Source: Heliopora coerulea (taxonomy: Eukaryota > Cnidaria > Anthozoa > Scleralcyonacea > Helioporidae). From it: DNA of 64,000 nucleotides. Positions within the stretch are counted from its first letter, which is position 1. Every line of letters starts with the position of its first letter. This document shows, piece after piece, positions 33,081 to 45,227 of the stretch. The stretch covers positions 744,001 through 808,000 of the forward strand of contig JASJOG010000035.1 in NCBI GenBank assembly GCA_030142905.1, read 5' to 3'. The notes beneath the pieces were generated by a model that was not told the origin of the DNA, searched no databases, and saw only the letters and a list, made by a program, of their open reading frames with translations. Both the position numbers and the translations under genes were made by a program.

Positions 33081-36000
33081 TCAGCTGGTGATATCTAGGA
33101 CTTCTAAAACATCAAATCTCTGAAGCCTCTTCAAAATGCTTCTTAGCTTCTCTATGTTGCAAGTACTATGATCTCTCTGTGACCATATGTTGAGAACTTC
33201 ACTGGTTGGTGAATAGTTAGGATAGAATGCCTTACTTTGAATCCTAAATACTTCATTGATGTTCAGCCCTACTTCTCCTGCCAGACCAGTCCAATCATTG
33301 TTCAAAGCACTGGGAATGTCCAGCAAACTACACATCTCCAGGTATTTGGAGACTTCAATATTCTTCAGAGGGGTGCATACAGTTGTGAATGGGTACATAC
33401 TGTTTTGTATTTCATCCTGGTTTCAAAACAAGAGTTGATGACATAATTGAATAACAAATTTTATAATGTAAGTCTACAAGCTTCACTGAACAAATCAAGA
33501 ATGAGATATGTTGGTGATGTGATGGAAACATTGGATTTACCCGGTGGTAATTAAATTTGAGCTGCACATAAAAAGTTTACAACTATTGAGTTTAATTTGT
33601 TGCCAAACTTACAATTGGCAAGAATGCAGCATTTAATGTATCAAATAACAAGGATTACTGAGAATATACAAAATAATCGTTTATACCTGAAAATTTGCTG
33701 AAATGAGAACATCTTTTTTTGCCATCAATGTGTTTCTTGATGTTTTAGGCTCCATAACCATTCTAGCATGAAAGTTACGTTTTATTTGCTCATTGTGCTC
33801 AATGTGGAATTCAATAACCATCCAACATGACTGTAGCACTGCTTCTTTCACTACTTGGAATTCAACTACCTATAAAAAAATTTATTAGAGTTTATTAAGG
33901 TATGTGCTTGAGATTTTTATTCAAACAAAACCATTTGGGGAGTCATCAAGACATGTACATCTTTCATACACTCTCTCCCTGTCACTGTCCCTGTCCCTCT
34001 CTATCTCTATCTCTCCCCTCTCTATCTCTCCCCTCTCTCTCACTCCCCTCTTCTTTCCATAAGAAAGTAAAGGCCCTTTGCTTCAGTTAGAGTATTAGTT
34101 GCACAGCAAAATACTATCACATCCTGAAACTGAATGGCCACAAAAACTGTTGTGGCACACCTCCATAATCAATTATTCTGAAATGAGCTTTTTGTAATTT
34201 TTACTCTGGCTAAGGTCACACAATTTCACCCATCAAGTGGAGATGCTTAGTAAGCTTCTGGATCAAAGGATTAAAAACTATTTAAATTAAGCCATCAAAA
34301 CCCCCCACTCAGGCAAATACAGATGATTCAAACCATCAAAGGGAGATGCTTCGTTAGTTTGGAGCAGGGTTCATCCTTTGATTAGTAAAATTGCCTGGCA
34401 TTATGGGTAGCCAGTCTAAGAGTAAAACTACATTTGCCCTTGCTCCTTGAATGGATTATAGGGTAGAATTTTAAAAGAGTTAGAACAATTGCATGCAACT
34501 TACATGCTCCTTGTCACTTTTCAATTTCCATCCACTTTCAATGTCCAGAAGTAAAATTTTGAAGTCTCCAGCAACTTTGATGTATTCAGGCAATGGCTTA
34601 AGCATCTGGTAATTGCTCTCTTCCTCCAGCTTTTTAATTTTCTGTGAAAATTTAAATTAACTTAATTTGTGCAAAACAATTAACTAAGGTTAATGAACTA
34701 CCTAAAAAAATGTTAGTCAGGACAAAAAATGTCACAGGTACATGGGGTTATAAGTACTGTTAGACTTTATCTTAACTACATGAAAACTACACCTAACACT
34801 GAACCCCCCAAAAAATAGAAAATTTCATGTTGTTGACAACATAGCTTATTAGTTTTAGTAATTTCTTGTCACTCAGTTACTATATGCAATGACCCAATGA
34901 TGAAAGTAATGGCAGAATTTCTTTAAGGATTACTTTCAAAAAGAGAAAAATAACACTCATCTAAGGATCACATGTAAGTTATTAATGATGCACTCAGTGA
35001 TGTGATACATTCACTACTACATTTTTTCTAATGAATTTTAAATTTTTGGTACCTTCCCACCATACTGCCCTAAAGTTATATTTTTTGGGTGATAGGTTTT
35101 GGTTGGCACTTTAGGAAAGGTATTTTGAGCCATGGCTAACCACATTGGCTCATGTAACCAAAGTCTTTTAAATGTTGTAAATAAAGATTATTGTTATGAT
35201 TGTAAATTAACTCTACACTGTTCCCAAAGCCACACTAAACAAATTCTGCTTTGTAAACTTATTGGGTTCATTAAAACCAAGATAGCATAATCAAACCAAA
35301 TTAACCAGGTTAGTTTGAGTCATATAAACAACAATTAAGCTGTTGCAGGTGCAATCTGAATCAGAACATACTGTCTGTTCTATGGAGGTGATAGTAAGTA
35401 CATATTTCACTGCACTGGTAAATCATGGTCATGAATGTTGGTGTTGGTCACCCACCTAGTAATTTCAGCTAATTTTTACCATCCCCTCACTCCTTTGGAC
35501 ATTTCTGTTAGCCATCATCAGTTCTTCTCCCCTTTGCCTACTAAAGTGTGCAAGGGAGAACCTTTAAATACCTCACTTTCAAGCCATTCAGCCATGCAAA
35601 TGTTACCAAAGTTAGTGGCATGTTGCCCCCCCCCCCCATCTTCACCACTTCATATAATGCAATGCATATTACAGTAGTGGCAGGCACAACATGGAAATTG
35701 CCATTCAGAATGAGAATACAGCATTTTTTTCAATATTCAAACTTTTAACAAAGACATTTGTCATAAAAACTCATTTAGGGAATGTAGTAAATGACCATTT
35801 TAACTCCTACCCTTTGGAAGATAATGTACAATTAACCATACCTCCAGAGATTCCACTAGCCTCTACAGTTAGCCAGTACTCTGTACCAGCATGATTTTTT
35901 TTTTCAATGAAGACTCATCCTGATTTGGTACACCTTATGACCCACATTTAATGTTAAAAACTGTAATGAGATTTCACTGCCCTTTCATTGTTAGCAGAAT

Positions 36001-39000
36001 TATAAAGCTTGGTTTAAAAACTTTCTAATTCACATATTTTACCTGTAAAATAGATTTATACAGATTGTAGTCTATGTTCAAGCTCAGAGTAAAATTTTTA
36101 TGCCAAAATGCAAAATTTATCAGTACAAGAAAGTGGCAACATAAAACTTTTCCTGTACAAGACATTTTTTTACTGAAAAAACCCCCACATATGCCAGTCT
36201 AGCAGAATCTCTAAACCCCTACCCCCACTTATGCATGTACAAATTAACAGGCCCTTAACATGTCTGAGTAGACTAAAACAATTTACCTCCAATGTGCAAT
36301 AATCATTCTTCTCTAAGAAGATCACTTGAATCACCCAAAACTGGCCAACCAATGGCTTAGAAGAAAATACAACATACTGCATTTCTTTTTCACCAATTTT
36401 TTCTTCAAACCTTCGTGATGGAAGAGTTGGTGCATTTAAACCATCCTGAGAAGGAGGGACTGGAGGCAATGGTGAGTTGGGAGGTCTTTTTCCTGGTCTT
36501 GGGGGCAACAGAGGAGGTGGTCTCCTTGGAGGACAAGGTGGTGGCTCCTCTGAGTTCTTGCTGTCACTCCCTTGACAGTTTTGCCAGTTCTGATAAATTG
36601 TCCCTGCCACATTAAACACATTAACATATCTATGATCTCTAAATGGAGCTCTCCTTGCATCTGACAAGTTCATGTAGATGTAACGGCATGGTCTTGGATG
36701 TAAATTGTAATAAGGATGTTCAACAGGTTTCATTTCACAGACTGTTTCATGAAGTTGTCCACTTACACCATTCTGAACCATGGATATTATAGGTTTTACA
36801 ATTGCCTGTTCAGAAATATTTTGAGTCATTACAAAGAATCCAAGTGCTCTAACACATCCTTGTAAAGTCTTCCAAATGTCACAGCTATGCTCACTAATCA
36901 CAAATACATCAGGTCTTGTTCCAAAGCAAAGTTTTGTTTTATCAACAAACCTCATCCAACTTCTGCTTCCAGGTTTCAGAGAATGAGACACAACATCTTG
37001 CAAATTTGGAGGAAATCCTTGGGTAACAATAATTTTGTCTCGAAAAATGTGAATGATGCCTTTTGATTCATCACCTGTGGAAGCTTGAATGGTGACATCA
37101 TAACTAATAACTGTCAGCAAAAACAAACAGTTAGAAGAGAAAAGCTTTTTTGCCAGGACAAGGCAGAAATAGAATTATCATAATGCCAACAAGTGATACA
37201 CTGTGTATTCAACTTGGTATGCTGGTAATTTCAATACTGTAGTGAAATCACACTTTGTGGCTACAGATAAGCCAGGCAGGAATCATCACCTTGTTACAAA
37301 AATTATAGTCCTGAATAGGATTTTAGGGAAATCTATGTAGTTCAACATACAACTGAATAAAATAGCATATCAATTTTGTTAAAATTGAATTTCATTGCTT
37401 GTAATTATGTTTACAAGTCTTGTCTTCAACACTTAACCTATTCATAAAAATAATTAGAAGTTGATAGAGGAATACACATTACAGTGATTAATCATGCTGC
37501 TGATCAATGTCTCAAAGAGTGATACCACCTGTCAGTTCCTTTACATTTATTTTAACGTATAATTGTGTCAGCCTTCATTGACACAATCGTCAGTCATATC
37601 ATTAATCACCTTTCTTATCCCTCCATCAGCTTCTATTTTAGTAAATAATTATGTCAACTATTTAAACCTTTACACCCAGGGCTCATCCCTGTGATGAATA
37701 AATCATCTGGCATTAGCCTGAGTAACATACTATTGAAGTGCTTCCTTGCCCCTTAATGGGTTAAGTTGAGTCCTGTATGCATAATTATTACTAGGAAAAT
37801 GCTGAAGGATTAGGAGCAAAATATAGGTTTCTTACCATGAATATCCTACTATTTTACTTGCATGTTTGTTAAGCAATAGCACTTTCTAAAATACTTTGCA
37901 GGGTCATAATTTTTCTCTCATTATTACTAATCAAGCACATATTGTTTCATGGGAACAGAAGCATGTCAGACTGAAAGCTCCAATCTTTAAAATCCAATAT
38001 TTTGGTTAGTCAGAAGTATTGAATAAGTTTTACAAAAAGTTTGGCAAAATATAGCATAAATTTTCAATAATTATGCACATACTAGTCACCTACTCAATTA
38101 GCATATATGGTATGTTTGATTGTTGGCCACTATTAACTTGTTAAGGGGCAAGGCTCATCCCTTTGATGAGTAAAATCATCTGGCATTAACCAGGGTAAAA
38201 TTATAGAGTATGCCTTAGCCAGTGGGTTAATTTTGAAATCCCTGGGAGAGTACAACTAGCAAGTAGGTGCCTTGTATTCTTGACGAATTCTCTCAAACCT
38301 TTTACATAGCATCAAGAAAGGTACATACTACTTTGCTTTTCAGCAATAAGGTCTAAATACAAACACTTCAGAACTGAACCAATGAAATTTCATATTGAAA
38401 TTCATACAATATATTACCACATCAGTCTATTACTGTTGTAGTACATTCACCACTGGCATTTAAAAAGGAAATTGTAGTTGTTTTGGATGATACTTACCTC
38501 TAAGAAATTCATGTAATTTTGTCTCCATCATTTTTAACACATTTACATTTTTATAACTCATGGCCTCCAGAACTATAGTTTCAGTGAGTGCAGAAGGTTT
38601 AACCAATGCCAATGAAGCTGCTTGATTCTTTGTTTCAGCAAAACAAACTACCCAGTTTTCTGGACTTAAAACAACTTTCTTGTCAACTTCATGAGTAGAA
38701 TTGGATTTACCACCACTTATCTGTAATATGGCTAGAAGAATTCACAAAATAATAGTATTATTCAACATAAATGACTTAATGTTGATAAACCTTTTTGTAG
38801 GAAGGGGCCACATTAATAATTTCCCCTAAATATACTGAAACAGACTTAAAAAGTACTTCAAAACTGTATTGTATAGGTTTACACTAATGATACTTATTCC
38901 AGTGGCAACCTGTGACCAGTTTAACTCACTAAGGGGAAGGGCTCATCTCTTTGACATGTAAAATAATACAGCATTGGCCAGAATAAAATACTAAAGTGTG

Positions 39001-41512
39001 CCCTTGCTCTTTAGTGGGTCAATTAGGGGGTACCCAAATCTCAAGCTGTAGCCAAATAAATTTTCATTTACCAACAAACTAGCCTGTTTTACAATTACAG
39101 GTAGTCAACATAACCTGTTTTGTTTTGGATTTTTGGGGGATTTTTACCAATACCACATATTTTGCTTATATTTTACAGACCAATCAACATTATTTCCAAC
39201 ATCTTTGCTTTCCTGACAAGTTTACCAATAAGTGGGTTGTCACAGCCCACATACCCCCAACACAAAACACCTCTGGCTGGTTCATTTATGTTACGTGACT
39301 AATTGCATAATCTAATAGTATGAAACCTTGCCATAAAATGATGGAGATTTCATAACAGTGAGGTAGAGTTTGCAAGTTCCACATACAGTAAGCTGTTAAA
39401 TTTCCATATTACCATATTCCATGGTCACATACATGTACATTCCAAACCAGAGCTCTACTAATTCAAGAATGATTTTGTTTACTGTCTCCATCCCTTCACC
39501 CATAAACAATATCACTGGGGTGTTATTAAGGGGCCAGTTGAATAAAAAGATTGTTTTTACTTTAATTATAGTAAGTGTTAACTATGTGATTAAATTCTTA
39601 AAATACTAATAAACAACATGGTTAAATAAAACTGCATAAACTGTTTTCTTGAGATTTCACAACTGGTCATGGTTTAGAGAATAAATCAATGTGAAGAAGA
39701 CATTAACAATGGATTCTCAAGAATTTTGTTAAATCTATATGATTTCACTGCATAGAGAAACTTTGTAGAACTAGTTCATTAGCAAAGGAAGCAGAGGGTG
39801 AGGTGGCACATGCCTCCCAATAATAAAAGTGGGGGCAATATTTACTACAGTCCCTCTTTTTTATAATACATTTATTATATTTTTATGATCTTTATATTTT
39901 TTTGATAAAGAGCTCTCCCAAAATGTAGGTAATAGCATTTCAAGGCCTAAGAAAAATCAACAAAATCAGTCACGACAATTATCAACTTATAAATTTTTTA
40001 CCTTATTTAATACAGTCTATGCAGTACTCTATTTTTATATCATCCCTCCAGAGGTAGTTTGTGCCACTTCACTGATTAGTTAGTTTTCATACCTCTGTGG
40101 TTTAATCATGTGATTATGATTAGATTGTGATTGGAAGTTTTATACATTTTGGCTCCGGTGTGAGATTTGTTAGTTGATATTGTATTCCTAATACCATAAT
40201 TAACATGCAAATTTTTATACTTCACTGCCAGTAGCGGCCATTTCATTTTCCAAAAAAGTCATCAGACCAATGTAAAAATACTCATAACACCCTTGTTTCA
40301 TCCAGGATATAGACAAAATAAACAAACTGTGATTTACCAAAACAACAGACGTGATTGTCTATAATGGACCCATTCCGTTAGAATCAATCAATTTCAATTG
40401 ATACCTGTAGAACTCTTCATTCCTTTGAATATCAAGTTAGAAAACATGCCTGCAAGGTCTTTAACTGCATATCAACCTGTCTTCTAAACACTCAACCTTC
40501 TGTCACTCATCAATCCTTGTCCACGTCCTATCAGTCCTCAAATTACAATATTAATTTGTTATTTATCAAATGTATTACTTTAAAACTAATTTAAACTGCA
40601 AAATGTTTGTCGGTAGCTCCATCGTCACTTCCGGATGCACACCTAGCCAGGCAAATACAAGTTTCAACTTCCTGTCATGCAATTACAGGACGATTTACGA
40701 GATTTAATGTCTGGTGTGGCTCGTCACACCTCCGCTAATTAAATTTTTACGTTTTCAAGGATAATATAGAACACAAATGAGTAATGCATGACTTCACAAT
40801 AACTGATTTAGAAAAGGACTTGTGACATTAACAAAAATCAGTTGCTTGAACAGTAAATTGATTATATCGTCACAAACGAAATTTTGACATGTTTGTGGAA
40901 GTTGATCGTTCAGGTGAGTAGTCTTGAGAAAGACTGTTGGTGGAAGTGACTGACGTTTCGACAGTCTTGGTCATCTTCAGCCTTTTTTGACTCTGAAGAT
41001 GATCGCCGCTAAGGCTGTCGAAACGTCAGTCACTACCACTCACAGTCTTTCTCAAGACTACACTAACTTGGACGATCAACTTTCACAAACATGTCACGAT
41101 TCTCCCACGTTCAAACCACATGCTTTAAAACGAAATTTTATTAAACTTACTTATTGATATCTCAAACCACATTTGATTTGCTTACCTTCTTCGCTTGTGT
41201 TGGTTTGCAAATTAACACGGCATTTCCTGTTCTTTTTGCCCTACACATCACAAGAAAATACCATGTGAAAATGAGTTTGACAAACCGGATCATTTTCATG
41301 ATCCGTAGAGGAAGTTGACAAAATTGATCCTTTATTCTTTTAGTCAGGCAAATCTTTCAGCCAATAATTTGAAATCAATGTCCTTACTATTTGTTCATTG
41401 TGGCCAACGATTTTGTCAATAAAAATCAACTGTACTCGGCACAAGAAAAATCATTCGCTTCATAACTCACCTTGGGTGAAGTACTGTCCTTGATGACGAA
41501 GTCTCCTTCCAT
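33081..41512 (-). CDS. Proline-rich protein with C-terminal death domain, 603 aa
   Basis: Seven exons join in frame: 41471-41512 (ATG), 41186-41240, 38498-38731, 36287-37110, 34504-34641, 33687-33869, 33081-33416. Residues 1-110 are unrecognised, with a basic patch KKNRKCR. Residues about 111-290 are a globular, unassigned region (NLQDVVSHSL, GTRPDVFVISEHSCDIW). A PPPCPPRRPPPLLPPRPGK run near residue 300 offers several PxxP and SH3-binding sites. A beta-rich region follows (about 330-490) that might be UPA-like. The last 75 residues fit a death domain: DWTGLAGEVGL, the spaced helices, LNIWSQRD, LKRLQRFDVLEVL. Death domains mediate homotypic assembly in apoptosis and innate signalling. DTHD1-like or UNC5-related families are possibilities; orthology was not established. 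Confidence 0.75.
33970..34060. repeat. CTCTCTAT pyrimidine microsatellite
   Basis: Repeats of CTCTATCTCTCCCC and CTGTCCCTGTC in an intron of the death-domain gene. Confidence 0.85.
37662..37764. mobile_element. TTAA-ended MITE
   Basis: TTAAACCTTTACACCC at the left and GCCCCTTAATGGGTTAA at the right, with internal AAATCATCTGGCATTA. Same family as the copy at 38133-38230. Confidence 0.6.
38133..38230. mobile_element. TTAA-ended MITE
   Basis: TTAACTTGTTAAGGGGCAAGG at the left (given as first 21 bases; core TTAAGGGGCAAGG) and CCAGTGGGTTAA at the right, with AAATCATCTGGCATTA inside. In an intron of the death-domain gene. Confidence 0.6.
38921..39025. mobile_element. TTAA-ended MITE
   Basis: TTAACTCACTAAGGGGAAGG at the left and CTTTAGTGGGTCAATTA at the right form an imperfect inverted repeat, with internal AGCATTGGCCAGAATAAAAT. 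Confidence 0.6.
39800..39965. repeat. Dispersed repeat, copy 2
   Basis: Matches the blocks at 14826-14900 and about 15510-15550 in the same order, but with a shorter interval between them. Inside an intron of the death-domain gene. Confidence 0.55.
40885..41096. mobile_element. Inverted-repeat insertion with hammerhead-like core
   Basis: TGACATGTTTGTGGAAGTTG at the left returns as a near complement ending CACAAACATGTCA at 41096; arms are about 90 bp with several mismatches. The plus-strand right arm carries CTGAAGA at 40993, a stem and GAAACGTCAGT to 41024. In an intron of the death-domain gene. Confidence 0.65.
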
Positions 41513-41691
41513 CGTAGGACACGTTAGGAAGAGTCATCTAGTTGACGAAGACCGAGATGAAATGACACCATTAGAAAGGGCCTGTACTTATTTGGATCTT
41601 TAGTAGGATCAACACAAACGTGGGAGTGGTAAAGACGGTAGAGTTTCGAAACGTCATTGACATTGAGCTATTTACACTTCTAAGGAAGATT

Positions 41692-41985
41692 GGTAGAAAC
41701 ATAGTCGAGTACTATTGCAAATGCTGCATTCTGATTGGCTGCGCTACTCGCTATCTATTTTAGCGAGTAGCTAAAATGGCTTCCGCCTTTCGTTTTTGTG
41801 AAGTTTCTGAAGACGCGAAATAGAATGCTTACTTGAAAGTGCAACCCCAGAGAAAACAAAAAATATTCCTTGTAAAGTGTGTTTCTACTAATTAACCATT
41901 AGATTATGAGCTCGAGATTTCTATGAGGTGATAGTTGACGAGGGCTTCACCCATAGAAATCTCGAGCTCAATCTAATTGTTAATT
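41692..41985 (+). mobile_element. Foldback element, copy 2
   Basis: Same order as 786-1090: GTCGAGTACTATTGCAAATG, an ATG followed by GCTTCCGCCTTTCG, then the TTAACCATTAGATTATGAG hairpin. A base insertion (GACGCGAAATAG) breaks the frame that stays open in copy 1. Located about 180 bp upstream of the death-domain gene start. Confidence 0.6.
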
Positions 41986-42254
41986 GAAAAACGCGTACGA
42001 TCAACAAGTGCTTTCTAAGTATTTGTAGTACGCTAGCACTTCCTTAGTTACTAAGTCACTTAAGTATTTACCTATTAACATTTGAAGAAGAACAGGAAAA
42101 ATTCGCTGCTCCAACCGCAATGTAATTATTAAACTTGGGTTTACTTCTGGAATTTCAACTGACGTCTGGTTACGTGGTAATGCGGACAATGAGGAACAAC
42201 TGGCACCAACCCAAAATTCGCTTGCCTGGGACCAGTCGGAGAGGTCCAATGCAA

Positions 42255-42383
42255 TGCAATTATTATTATTATTATTACAACTCGCACACCACCCAACTAA
42301 AGACAGTGGAAGGGGTCTCAGCCTGCTACGGGCTCCCAGCATCCCGCCAGTTATTATCATTATTATTATTATTATTATTACTG
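42255..42383. repeat. ATT/TAT microsatellites
   Basis: Two (ATT)n runs at about 42259-42278 and 42352-42381, separated by about 75 bp of complex sequence. Confidence 0.9.
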
Positions 42384-42518
42384 TCGGTTCACGGTGTGAA
42401 GTCTATTACCGTACACATGCACGAACTATACCCAAGCTAAAAAACAGGGCCACTGCTATCAGTTTATTGTCATATCCACTGCTGCCACACGTTCTTAAAA
42501 ATGTTTCATTATCTAGAC

Positions 42519-42785
42519 CAGTGGTTCTTAATCTTTTTTGAGTCACGGACCCCTTTAAGAATCCGATGAAAGCTATGGACCCCCTTCCCCAGAAATATTC
42601 ACATAAACACAACTTTGCATCCAATGTGTATAATGCACTTTATTTATCGAGATTTTATTGTCTCATACATATGACATACACAAAATAGTAGTAAACTTTA
42701 AAGTAAACAATAAAAAAAAAACACTTCATCTGATCCTCACGGACTTCCTGAAACCCATCCATGGACCCCAGGATAAGAAGACCTG
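42519..42785. mobile_element. hAT MITE resembling a vertebrate family
   Basis: The 8-bp duplication ATCTAGAC flanks it (42511-42518 and 42786-42793). It starts CAGTGGTTCTTAATC and ends AAGAAGACCTG. Internal blocks GATGAAAGCTATGGACCCC and CATCCATGGACCCCAGG are, from memory, very like an interspersed hAT repeat in mammalian genomes. No coding capacity. Confidence 0.85.
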
Positions 42786-43183
42786 ATCTAGACGTATCTC
42801 GCCAAATTTTAACGGTCGTTCCATTGGATTTCTGCGCCTGGCCGAACCAACAAACTTCCAAACAATTTTAAAATTCAGTCATTATTCTCGGTTGTTTAAA
42901 ACTCGGTTCCTATTTTACGCTACTCGGCAAACTTATATCTGGCGTAGCAACGAATAACTCAGCGAGTTCGTCGGGTTTGTATCGCTTTGCCCTTTGATGC
43001 ATGTTCAATCACGGTTCAATCTGAACTTTACCCGTGAAAAAAATTCCATAAAAAATCGACGGAGAAAAACAGGCGTGGCGTCAGAGGAGTGGCTAAGGGG
43101 GGCTGGAACTCCTACGTCAGGGAACATTAGCCCACTGTCGGGAAATTTTCGCTGATGGTAACACACTTACATATTACATAACT

Positions 43184-43345
43184 ATGAGGCGGAAGCCGAA
43201 GTCTGGTAATAAAAATTATTTCCCAGCAAATAATTTTAAGGAACGTGTCGCACATAAAGCCATCAGAATATTTGGAAAATACTTTAATGACAACTAACGT
43301 TTGGTCACTTCCAAAGCAACATCATCAGAGTAAGATGTAGTTAAG
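43184..43345 (-). mobile_element. Penelope-like end fragment
   Basis: Starts near AGGCGGAAGCCG, carries TTTCCCAGCAAATAA, and on the minus strand an exact CTGATGATGTTGC at about 43316-43328, followed by a decayed second half (CCAAACGTTAG instead of CGAAACGTTAG). One-sided fragment. Confidence 0.5.
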
Positions 43346-44399
43346 AAAGACTTTAAACTCTTCTCTTCATGTCAAATCTAAAAGTAAGCTGTTTCTAGTC
43401 AGCTGCTGCGATTATTCTTGCTAAAAATACACGTTTTTGAATTTCAAATAAGGAAATTACGAAGAGGGCGTGATCCTGGCCCCTCTGACGTAGACCATTC
43501 ACCCCTAGAGAAAAATAACTATCATCAGGATAACATATTAAGAACGAGCAGAAGTACTTCATCGGATATAAAACACGAGACGGAAGGCGAGTGTTTGGGT
43601 CCGATAAAGCGCGTACTGCGAGTTTTTTGAACGGCTTAAAAACCGATACGTTTTATACGCTAATTCCTTACGTAAGTTTGGCAATTTCTGTTTTCTAAGG
43701 CTAAAAATATTGAGGAAAATTTGAAGAGAAATTCAGGATAAAGTCACGCGTGCCTTTATCACATATAAAGACACGACACGGTTATGATTTTCTTTTGTAT
43801 TTTTCTCATGAATTCTTAATGCATTTTTAAGTCAATAAAAAGAAACTCAGAAAATCAGCCTCTACTTATGTGGCCGTTAACTGTTTGTAAAAAATTACTC
43901 AGGGAAACGTTAAATTTCTAGATACTCAAAATTTGACGGATGCTTTTGATAAATTATCGAGAAATCTCGCGTTTAAGCATACAGGATATTCAACCAACCC
44001 AAGTAAGCATCTTCGCCAATCGATATTATGCTACAGGAGACTTTACCTCTCAGATAACTGTTTGAATCATCGTCCAAACTACAAAGTAACAATGCGCCAT
44101 TGATTTTCCTTAAAAGGCAATGCCTACCAAACTACAAGGACGCTTGTATAATCGCCTTTTGAGAAACCAGTCCCAGATTAACCAGTAATCCTGCATTAGC
44201 GCTAATATATATGTAAATGTATTGCAATAAGAGGCGAACTTTATAAATGCATTCACATTTTATCGAAATCCACCAAAAAACTTTATTTTTTATAAAATGT
44301 CCATCGTTTTTATTTGAAAAGCAGCTACAAAACGGTCACGCTGTTATGACCATCTGAGGAATAAATGTGCTAATTCCAATCAAAGTTTTAACGTTCCGT
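43346..44399. other. Spacer, no gene seen
   Basis: AT-rich DNA with scattered short open frames. Nothing recognisable on either strand. Confidence 0.5.
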
Positions 44400-44690
44400 T
44401 AAATGTTCACTAAAGATTTACCGGGCGGAAATCTTAGACGTAAAATGAAGATGAGAGCCCAGCTCAAAATTCGGAAATGTAATGTCATCATTCAGGAATA
44501 GACAAACCTTTTTGTAATTATAAATATCTTAATATTTCCATCTGTAATTACTTTGAAAATGTTGCGCGTCGGCAACGAAACGTCAGTGAACTTCTATTAA
44601 ACTTTATTCGTGTGTTTTTGTCTATTCCTGAATGATGACATTACATCTCCGAATTTTGAGCTGGGCTCTCATCTTCATTTTACGTCAAAG
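44400..44690 (+). mobile_element. Inverted-repeat insertion with decayed hammerhead-like core
   Basis: GTAAAATGAAGATGAGAGCC at about 44438 returns as its complement ending near 44683; arms are about 65 bp. A GGGCGGAAATC end precedes it. Between the arms TTTGAAAATGTTGC...GCAACGAAACGTCAG (44553-44590) keeps stem II and GAAAC but lost CUGAUGA. Confidence 0.6.
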
Positions 44691-45227
44691 TTTTAACAGT
44701 GAGGGAGTGGAGGGAAGCTTAGCCCATAACGATTCATCTTTCTCTTAAATCCGCCCTCAACCAATGTGCCCCCGCAAAATTTTTTCTCTCGATTAGCTAC
44801 TGCCATTACTATTAAAAAGTCCACTTCAACCCTCGAGAGATAATTCCGTAAAGCTCTTTTTAAATCCGTAGGAGGTGACAGGAAAAGGCTATTTTTAAAC
44901 TGGTCAGTGCTATATAAACTGAAGTCGGAGGCGCGAATACAGCAATGAGAAAATTGTTATTGCTGTACACAAGGCGGATCCGCGATTTGCCTTACAAGAT
45001 ACTAACAATGTATTTAAACCAATTACCCAGAATTATTTTTCGGGAAATAAATAAAAATTTATAATACAGCAGATCAAGATTCGAAATAATTAATGGTAAT
45101 CTGATTAGTCGATCCTTGTTTTTTTCTACATTACTGTTGTGAACTGGGTAAGATTGGATGACGTGCACACACGTGATCGGAAATAAGTGCATTATACACG
45201 CATGACATGTATATAGTTGAGTTAAAG

